DNA of 17,610 nt from JBBPZA01 sp038199375 (GTDB lineage: Bacteria; Actinomycetota; Thermoleophilia; Solirubrobacterales; Solirubrobacteraceae), in assembly GCA_038199375.1 (NCBI GenBank), contig JBBPZA010000077.1, positions 1 to 17,610 of the forward strand, read 5' to 3'. Under the pieces are notes generated by a model. It searched no databases and was not told the DNA's origin. It saw nothing but the letters and a program-made list of their open reading frames with translations. Made by a program: the position numbers and the translations under genes. Shown in pieces: positions 13,069 through 17,610 of this stretch. Numbering within the stretch: the stretch's first letter is position 1; every line of letters starts with the position of its first letter.

Positions 13069-14216
13069 CGACCCTCGTCATCTCCGACCTGCACCTGGGC
13101 GCGCGCACCGGCATCGACGTCCTGCGCCGCCGAGAGCTGCGAGAGCCGCTTCTGCGCTCGCTCGCCGATGCGGAGCGCGTCGTGATACTCGGAGACCTGC
13201 TCGAGCTGCGTCACGGGCCCGCGCGAGAGGCCCTGGGGGCGGCGCGACCCTTCCTCGAGGAGCTCGGCGAGGCGGTCGGCGACCGCGAGGTGGTCGTGGT
13301 GCCGGGCAACCACGACCACCAGCTCGTCGCGCCGTGGCTCGAGCGTCGGGGCAGCGAGGCCCCCGGGCCCCCGCTACGCGCAGAGGAGCGCATCGCCGCC
13401 CGCGACGCCTCGCCGCTTGCCGCCCGGCTGGCGCAATGGGCGGCGCCCGCCCGTCTCGAGGTCGCCTATCCCGGTGTGTGGCTGCGCGACGACGTCTACG
13501 CCACTCACGGCCACTACCTCGACCGCCACACGACCCTCCCGGCCTACGAGCGGATCGGTGCCGCGCTGGTCGAGCGCTTCGTAGCGCCGCTGCCCGACCC
13601 GCTCGCCACGCCCGACGACTACGAGGCCATCTTCGCCCCGATCTACGCGCTCCTGCACGGAGCGGCCCAGTACGTGCCCGAGTCGGCCGGAGCGGCGCAC
13701 AACGGGGCCTCGGTCCGCCTCTGGGACGGAGTGCGCGGCGACACCCGCCGGCGCCGCCGCGCGCGCTACGCACTGCTGGCCGCCGGCGTCCCCCTCGCCA
13801 TCGCGGCGCTCAACCGCGTCGGCCTCGGCCCGCTCAACCCCGACCTCAGCGGCCGAGCCCTTCGGCGCGCCTCACTCGAGGCCATGAGCGAGGTCGTCGC
13901 GAGGCTGGGCATAGTCGCGCGCTACGTCGTCTTCGGGCACACCCATCGCGCGGGCCCGTTCGCCGGTGACGACCCGGCCGACTGGACGACCTCCACCGGC
14001 GCGCGCCTGGTCAACAGCGGCAACTGGACTTACGAGCCGGCGTTCCTGACCGACGTGCCGAACGAGAGCCCCTACTGGCCGGGCGTGTGCGTCGCGGTGG
14101 AGGAAGCGGACACCCCGCCCGAGCTGCGCCGGCTGCTCGGCTACCGCACGCACGCAGATCTGAGCGGACCGCTTCCGGGCCCTCAGGGCAGCCCCGGGGT
14201 GAAGCACGTCGCGTAG
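13065..14216 (+). CDS. Calcineurin-like metallophosphoesterase
   Basis: A 383-residue two-metal phosphoesterase. The metal-binding motifs are in order: SDLHLGA (D8, H10), LGDLLE (D44), GNHDHQ (N82, H83), ATHGHYLD (H148, H150) and FGHTHRAG (H292, H294). This pattern resembles UDP-2,3-diacylglucosamine hydrolase LpxH-like enzymes, but the surroundings do not suggest lipid A synthesis, so the substrate is unknown. A hydrophobic stretch at 236-250 (ALLAAGVPLAIAALN) could be a membrane-associated helix. The start must be the TTG at 13065, because no other usable codon lies between the upstream stop and the first motif; it overlaps the stop of the leader ORF. The 3' end overlaps the convergent thioredoxin-fold gene by 34 bp. 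The stop is TAG. Confidence 0.9.
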   Translation: MTTLVISDLHLGARTGIDVLRRRELREPLLRSLADAERVVILGDLLELRHGPAREALGAARPFLEELGEAVGDREVVVVPGNHDHQLVAPWLERRGSEAPGPPLRAEERIAARDASPLAARLAQWAAPARLEVAYPGVWLRDDVYATHGHYLDRHTTLPAYERIGAALVERFVAPLPDPLATPDDYEAIFAPIYALLHGAAQYVPESAGAAHNGASVRLWDGVRGDTRRRRRARYALLAAGVPLAIAALNRVGLGPLNPDLSGRALRRASLEAMSEVVARLGIVARYVVFGHTHRAGPFAGDDPADWTTSTGARLVNSGNWTYEPAFLTDVPNESPYWPGVCVAVEEADTPPELRRLLGYRTHADLSGPLPGPQGSPGVKHVA

Positions 14217-14899
14217 CAGGTCACGCCCTCGCCGATCGCCAGCGACAACTCTCCGTGGGTGTGGCGCTCGTGCTCGACGAGCGGGTAGCACCCCGGCCCG
14301 TCGACCGCGATCCGCGCTGCGTTGGCACGCACCACGCCGTGCCCGTCGAGCACCGCCCACGCACCACCGCCCTCGTAGGGGCCCGAGTAGGCGCCCTCCT
14401 GGTCGGCGGTCTGAGCGGGAAGCAGGAGGTCGGGCGCGTCCTCGGGGCGGACGGGCGCGACCGGGTCGCGGTCGAGGCCGAGCATCTCGGCGATCGCTCG
14501 CTCGGTCTCCTGGTAGGCGCCCTCGCCGTAGTGGTAGTAGGAGAGGAGGCCCTGGCGATCCCACAGGTAGCGCCCCGGCCAGCCGCGGTTGCCGTAGAGC
14601 TCCCAGAGCTCCATGTGGAGGTCGACGATCACGGGGTAGGGCACCTCCAGGCGCTGCACCGCGGCCTCGACGGCGTCCGGAGGCTGGGATGGGGGAAAGC
14701 CGGCGCTGTGGATCCCGACCACGCGCAGGCCGTCGTCTTCGTAGCGCTCGTGCCACGCGCGCAGGTAGGGGAGCGTCCGCAGCGAATTGACACGGCAGAA
14801 GTCCCAGAACTCCACCAGCACGGGGCGCCCGCGCTGCTGATCCATCCGGAGCATCGAGACGTTGACCCACGGAAGTCCGCGCGGGAAGGGCGGGGCCAC
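14183..14899 (-). CDS. Thioredoxin-fold (redoxin/DipZ C-terminal-like) protein lacking CxxC
   Basis: A 238-residue protein whose first 130 residues match the redoxin domain of DipZ-like proteins: VLVEFWDFCRVNSLRTLPYLRAWHERY (27-53), VVGIHSAGF (60-68) and the cis-proline region GWPGRYLWDRQG (106-117). Family members carry a redox-active CxxC before IRTLPYL. Here both positions are changed (R36 and S39), leaving a single cysteine one residue earlier (C35), so ordinary disulfide exchange is unlikely. Residues 145-238 form an extra domain with the three cysteines C204, C228 and C232. There is no signal peptide. The GTG at 14899 has GGAGGGAG eight bases upstream. It converges with and overlaps the phosphoesterase gene. 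Confidence 0.8.
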   Translation of the reverse strand: MAPPFPRGLPWVNVSMLRMDQQRGRPVLVEFWDFCRVNSLRTLPYLRAWHERYEDDGLRVVGIHSAGFPPSQPPDAVEAAVQRLEVPYPVIVDLHMELWELYGNRGWPGRYLWDRQGLLSYYHYGEGAYQETERAIAEMLGLDRDPVAPVRPEDAPDLLLPAQTADQEGAYSGPYEGGGAWAVLDGHGVVRANAARIAVDGPGCYPLVEHERHTHGELSLAIGEGVTCYATCFTPGLP

Positions 14900-15012
14900 G
14901 ATGCGGGCTCCCTCCGGTGGGCGCACCGCGGCCACGCTAGCAGCGGCGCACGTGGACGAATGCTGAGGAGCGGAGGGGCTAGGGGCCGCCCCGCCGTGTC
15001 TAGCGGCTCCCG

Positions 15013-15018
15013 TACCCT
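15013..15018 (+). promoter_or_regulatory. -10 box of the cupredoxin-like gene
   Basis: TACCCT ends eleven bases before the ATG at 15030. It is identical to the -10 box of the fxsA operon, with similar spacing. No convincing -35 box is present, and the ATG has no ribosome binding site, so a near-leaderless mRNA is likely. Confidence 0.45.
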
Positions 15019-15029
15019 GCGGGCCGACC

Positions 15030-15461
15030 ATGACTCGTGTCCAACGCCTGCTCGTAGGCTCGATCGTCGTCGCGGTCGCCTCGATCGCTCTCGCGGTCGT
15101 GCGGCTGGCGACGCTCGACGAGGGGGCGGGCACCGAGACCCAGGCGTCGGAGTCTCGCGCCCGCTCCGGCGACGAGGACCGCGGGGGCGGCCGGCGGGTG
15201 CACTCCGCCCACGTGGTGCTCGCCGTGGGCCTGCGCCAGTCGAGGCCGAGGATCCGCGCCCGCGTGGGCGACGAGGTGCGGCTACTCGTGACCTCGCGCG
15301 GGGCGGAGGACGAGGTGTTCGTCCGCGGCTACGACCTCTCCGCCGACGTGGCGCCGGGTCGCCCGGCGCGCCTTCGCTTTCCCGCCCGCCGCGAAGGGTT
15401 CTTCGACGTCATCCTCGTAGTCTCGGGGGTCACGATCGCAGACCTCGACGTCGCGCCGTGA
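15030..15461 (+). CDS. Membrane-anchored cupredoxin-like protein with a degenerate copper site
   Basis: A 143-residue protein. Residues 7-26 are one membrane helix or uncleaved signal anchor, and 31-56 an Arg/Glu/Gly-rich linker. The domain at 58-143 follows the pattern of a cupredoxin-like family: VGDEVRLLVTSRGAEDEV (79-96), RGYDLSADVAPG (99-110) and RFPARREGFFDVILVVSG (116-133). Related proteins usually have DEVHVHGYD in place of DEVFVRGYD; here both histidines are lost, and the last ligand region lacks Cys, His and Met, so copper binding is doubtful. It would lie outside the membrane. Its TGA overlaps the ATG of the interrupted small gene (TGATG), which indicates a two-gene unit. Confidence 0.7.
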   Translation: MTRVQRLLVGSIVVAVASIALAVVRLATLDEGAGTETQASESRARSGDEDRGGGRRVHSAHVVLAVGLRQSRPRIRARVGDEVRLLVTSRGAEDEVFVRGYDLSADVAPGRPARLRFPARREGFFDVILVVSGVTIADLDVAP

Positions 15462-15583
15462 TGACCCCTCTGCTCGCGCACGCCACCCACTGGCTGGTCG
15501 ACCTCCTCTAGGCGGCGCCGGTCCTCGTGCTGCTGATCGCCGGGCTCGTGTCCGCGATCCGCCGGCGCCGGCGCAACTCCTGA
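15461..15583 (+). pseudogene. Small membrane protein gene interrupted by an in-frame amber codon
   Basis: The ATG at 15461 overlaps the cupredoxin-like stop. The frame reads MTPLLAHATHWLVDLL, meets TAG at 15509-15511, and then continues in frame with AAPVLVLLIAGLVSAIRRRR to a TGA at 15581-15583. The whole would be a 40-residue protein with one membrane helix and a basic end. Small actinobacterial proteins of the form HWL-x-N/D-L-x-Y-x-APV next to cupredoxins suggest that the TAG replaces a Tyr codon by one base change. TAG serves as a normal stop for three genes in this window, so recoding is unlikely. It may be a true nonsense mutation, a sequencing error or two pieces of one dead gene. Confidence 0.6.
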
Positions 15584-15613
15584 ACCGCCACAGGGTTCGG
15601 GGCGTATTAGCTC

Positions 15614-15892
15614 GTGACGACGGAGCTGACGGTGAGCGGCAAGGACCTCAAAGATCTTCTGGACCACGTCGAAGACACGCGTGAGCTCGTCCTGTGCGTC
15701 TCGGATGACCAGGACGCCGGCTGGCGCGTCGACGAGCACTTCCTGGTGTGGGCGGGCGCTCGCGCGGAGGCCAACGCCGCCTACGCGGCGTGGCGCGAGC
15801 GGCCGGGCCGCGAGCCATACGTCGTCTACCTCGCGGCGGAGGACCGGGCGGACGCCGCCGAGGAGGCGCTGGCCCGCGAGTTCGCGGGCTGA
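15614..15892 (+). CDS. Small acidic hypothetical protein
   Basis: A 92-residue soluble protein that I do not recognise. It starts MTTELTVSGKDLKDLLDHVE and appears to alternate helices and strands, with RVDEHFLVWAGARAEANAAYAAW (38-60) and EPYVVYLAAEDRADAAEEALAREF (67-90) as the most regular parts. The charged helical C-terminus could be a small coiled coil. The GTG at 15614 has no clear ribosome binding site; a second GTG at 15629 is possible. It is the last plus-strand gene before a group of hairpins shared with convergent sufS. Confidence 0.65.
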   Translation: MTTELTVSGKDLKDLLDHVEDTRELVLCVSDDQDAGWRVDEHFLVWAGARAEANAAYAAWRERPGREPYVVYLAAEDRADAAEEALAREFAG

Positions 15893-15902
15893 GCGGCGCT
15901 CC

Positions 15903-15942
15903 AGCGGATCTGCCGCTCCTCGCGGCGAGTAGCACTGCTACT
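15903..15942. terminator. Two small hairpins between convergent genes
   Basis: AGCGG/CCGCT (15903-15907 with 15913-15917) and AGTAGC/GCTACT (15928-15933 with 15937-15942) are perfect short stems in the gap between the 92-residue gene and sufS. They lack a T tract on either side, so they are weaker terminator candidates than the hairpin at 15974. Confidence 0.3.
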
Positions 15943-15973
15943 GCTGCGCTCGCGTGCGGCGCCCGGTATCCAC

Positions 15974-15995
15974 GGCTGACCGGCGCGGGTCAGCC
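15974..15995. terminator. Probable bidirectional terminator hairpin
   Basis: GGCTGACC (15974-15981) pairs perfectly with GGTCAGCC (15988-15995) around a six-base GC loop. A short CTGTTTC follows on the plus strand. A competing stem, AGCCG/CGGCT, lies at 15992-16008. It sits between the ends of the convergent 92-residue gene and sufS and could stop transcription from both sides. Confidence 0.55.
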
Positions 15996-16014
15996 GCCTG
16001 TTTCGGCTGGACTC

Positions 16015-17256
16015 TCAGAGCGCGAAGACCGAGCGCGCGCTCTCGAGCGCGCTCGCCAACGCGTCGACGTCGGCGGGCACGTTGTAGGGCCCGAAGCTCG
16101 CCCGCGCCGTGGCGGCGACCCCCAGGCGGCGCATGAGCGGCTGGGCGCAGTGGTGGCCCGCGCGCACGCAGACCGCCTCGCGGTTGATGAGCTCGGAGAC
16201 GTCGTGGGGGTGCATCCCGTCGACGGCGAAGGAGACGACCCCGCCGCGGTCCTGCGCCGCAGGCGGGCCCAGCACGCGGACGCCGGGAATGGCATCGAGG
16301 CGCTCGAGGGCGTGACGGACCAGCTCGCACTCGTGGGCGCGCACTCGATCCATCCCGAGAGCCTCGAGGTAGTCGACCGCCGCCCCCAGGCCCACGCCCT
16401 CGGCGACGTTGCCGGTGCCCGCTTCGAACTTCGCCGGGATGTCGGCCCAGGTCGAGCGCTCGCGCCCCACGGTGCGGATCATGTGGCCGCCGGCGATGAA
16501 GGGACGCATGTCCTGAAGGATCTCCCGGCGGCCGTGGAGGATCCCTATGCCCGTCGGCCCGAGCGCCTTGTGGCCCGTCCAGGCGTAGAAGTCGGCGTCG
16601 ATCGCGGCGAGGTCGACCGGGAGCTGGGGCACGGCCTGCGAGCCGTCGATGAGGGCGAGCGCTCCGGCGGCGTGCACGCGCGCGACCATGTCGGCGACGG
16701 GGTTGATCGTGCCGAGCACGTTGGAGACGTGCGCGAAGGCGGCGAGCCGCACGCGCCCCGAGGCGAGCTCTGAGTCGAGCTGGTCGAGCGCGAGCGCGCC
16801 GTCCTCGTCGACGTCGAGCCAGCGAAGCTCCGCGCCGGTCTCCTCACAGAGGAGCTGCCAGGGGACGATGTTGGAGTGGTGCTCCATCTCGGTGAGCAGC
16901 ACCACGTCGCCCGGGCCGACGTTGCCCCGGCCCCACGCGTAGGCGACGAGGTTGATCGCCTCGGTCGCGTTGCGGGTGAGGATCGTGGCGGCCGGCTCCC
17001 ACCCGACGAAGGCCGCGATGCGGGCCCGGGCGTCCTCGAAGAGCTCGGTCGCCTCCTCGGCCAGCGTGTAGACGCTGCGGTGCACGGGGGCGTTGTGGCG
17101 ACGGTAGTAGCCGTCCATCGCCTCGATGACGCTTCCGGGCTTCTGCGAGGTCGCGGCGGAGTCGAGGTAGATGAGGCGCCGCCCGTCGATCTCGCGAGCG
17201 AAGATCGGGAAGTCCGCCCGGATGTCGAGCGTCGTCGCGGTGGTGGCGGCCTCCAT
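16015..17256 (-). CDS. sufS: Cysteine desulfurase, SufS-type
   Basis: A PLP-dependent enzyme of 413 residues that takes sulfur from cysteine for iron-sulfur cluster assembly. The PLP lysine is K230 in AWTGHKALGPTGIG. The cofactor-binding residues include EMEHHSN (123-129) with H126, D204 in LIDGSQ and Q207. The sulfur-accepting cysteine is C370 in RAGHHCAQPLM, which fits the class II (SufS/CsdA) pattern with a short active-site loop. LDSAATSQKP (31-40) and ERSTW..IPAKFEAGT are also typical. The ATG at 17256 has AGGGAG beside it and a TAGGAT box eight bases upstream. It lies 47 bases downstream of the SCO-like gene. No sufBCD or sufU/sufE is visible here; a MIP18 protein is at 2551. Confidence 0.95.
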   Translation of the reverse strand: MEAATTATTLDIRADFPIFAREIDGRRLIYLDSAATSQKPGSVIEAMDGYYRRHNAPVHRSVYTLAEEATELFEDARARIAAFVGWEPAATILTRNATEAINLVAYAWGRGNVGPGDVVLLTEMEHHSNIVPWQLLCEETGAELRWLDVDEDGALALDQLDSELASGRVRLAAFAHVSNVLGTINPVADMVARVHAAGALALIDGSQAVPQLPVDLAAIDADFYAWTGHKALGPTGIGILHGRREILQDMRPFIAGGHMIRTVGRERSTWADIPAKFEAGTGNVAEGVGLGAAVDYLEALGMDRVRAHECELVRHALERLDAIPGVRVLGPPAAQDRGGVVSFAVDGMHPHDVSELINREAVCVRAGHHCAQPLMRRLGVAATARASFGPYNVPADVDALASALESARSVFAL

Positions 17257-17264
17257 CTCCCTAA

Positions 17265-17270
17265 ATCCTA
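17265..17270 (-). promoter_or_regulatory. -10 box upstream of sufS
   Basis: TAGGAT on the minus strand ends eight bases before the sufS ATG. This matches the compact layout at several other genes here. No -35 match was found at the usual distance, so read-through from the SCO-like gene is also possible. Confidence 0.4.
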
Positions 17271-17303
17271 CCGCAGCGGTCGGTTATGGCCGGCGGGGGT
17301 CCC

Positions 17304-17610
17304 TCACGACTCTTCGGCAAGGAGGCGGATGTCGTGGGCCAGCCCCTCGGGCGTGAGCCGGTTGACCGGAAAGCCGATCCGCTGGCGCCCGGCCTTGTCG
17401 ATGAGCAGCACGTAGGCCGAGTGCTCGAACTCCTCGCTCTGGGGCTGGACGGCATAGGCCCGCCACACGGGCTCGAGCTGGGCCTCGGTGCCGAGCAGGA
17501 AGCGCATCCTCCCGGTGAGCCGGCGTTTGAGCAGAAACGCTCGCGCCCGCTCCGGCGTGTCACCGGCAGGGTCGACGCTGACCGCCAGGACGGGCGGCGC
17601 CGCGCTCCCG
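17304..17610 (-). CDS. SCO1/SenC/PrrC-family protein, C-terminal part
   Basis: The frame is open to the window edge, so the N-terminus, including the CxxxC copper/redox motif, is outside. About 102 residues are visible, including AVSVDPAGDTPERARAFL, RFLLGTEAQLEPVWRAYAV and the segment EHSAYVLLID carrying the conserved histidine of SCO proteins, which binds copper together with the two cysteines. SCO proteins are exported thioredoxin-fold copper chaperones for cytochrome oxidase assembly. The gene ends with TGA at 17304. It lies upstream of sufS on the same strand with 47 bases between them. The short C-terminus ending RLLAEES is usual. Confidence 0.85.
   Translation of the reverse strand, partial: GSAAPPVLAVSVDPAGDTPERARAFLLKRRLTGRMRFLLGTEAQLEPVWRAYAVQPQSEEFEHSAYVLLIDKAGRQRIGFPVNRLTPEGLAHDIRLLAEES

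Noticed and set aside
14934..14939. TAGCGT on the minus strand as the promoter of the thioredoxin-fold gene
   Set aside because: The -10 match is weak and the nearest -35-like sequence (TTCGTC) is poor; the gene already has a strong ribosome binding site, so no promoter is claimed.
15509..15511. Amber recoding (for example pyrrolysine) in the small membrane protein
   Set aside because: TAG is the ordinary stop of the S8 protease, WS/DGAT and phosphoesterase genes in the window, and no suppressor tRNA or Pyl genes are seen here.
15605..15610. TATTAG as the -10 box of the 92-residue protein gene
   Set aside because: It ends only three bases before the GTG at 15614, too close for transcription to begin before that start codon; it would fit only a later start.
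1..17610. tRNA, rRNA or mobile element genes
   Set aside because: No cloverleaf consensus, rRNA segment, transposase, integrase or terminal inverted repeat pair was found on either strand.

Overview
The window is GC-rich DNA (about 70% by eye) packed with short intergenic gaps, GTG and TTG starts, and many promoters whose -10 box lies only 6-11 bases before the start codon. Together with a WS/DGAT-type acyltransferase, an IspH of the MEP pathway and SUF-type iron-sulfur genes, this suggests an actinomycete-like Gram-positive, most likely of the Thermoleophilia (Solirubrobacterales-like). The taxonomic placement is inference. I see no rRNA, tRNA, CRISPR array, transposase or integrase; this looks like chromosomal core and lineage-specific DNA.

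Layout. 1-2468 is a minus-strand run: fxsA-like membrane protein, an AttH/CrtC-like protein coupled to it by a 4-base overlap, a HAD-like hydrolase and a small protein cut by the window edge. Divergent from it, 2551-4569 carries a MIP18/DUF59 iron-sulfur assembly protein and a secreted subtilisin-like protease. A small minus-strand gene (4614-4832) has a clear promoter. 4990-8561 is the most unusual part: a four-gene plus-strand cassette with an 883-residue BNR/Asp-box propeller protein, an 85-residue free-standing copy of that protein's C-terminal domain, a low-complexity 116-residue protein and a small membrane protein. It converges on, and overlaps, a WS/DGAT gene (8367-9977, minus).

10079-12583 holds a short leader ORF, an M28 peptidase lipoprotein, a Pro-rich TM2-type membrane protein and ispH. 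12644-14216 holds a small single-TM protein (minus) and, divergently, a second leader ORF coupled to a metallophosphoesterase. 14183-15892 holds a thioredoxin-fold protein without its CxxC (minus), a cupredoxin-like protein without the usual histidines, a tiny membrane protein interrupted by an amber codon, and a small hypothetical protein. 15974-17610 ends with terminator-like hairpins, sufS (minus) and the C-terminal part of a SCO1/SenC protein (minus).

Links between genes. SufS and the MIP18 protein both serve iron-sulfur assembly, and IspH is a 4Fe-4S enzyme, though they lie in separate transcription units. Several proteins here keep a family fold but have lost signature metal or redox residues. 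The cassette at 4990-8561 is the best candidate for an undescribed system; its function cannot be read from sequence alone.
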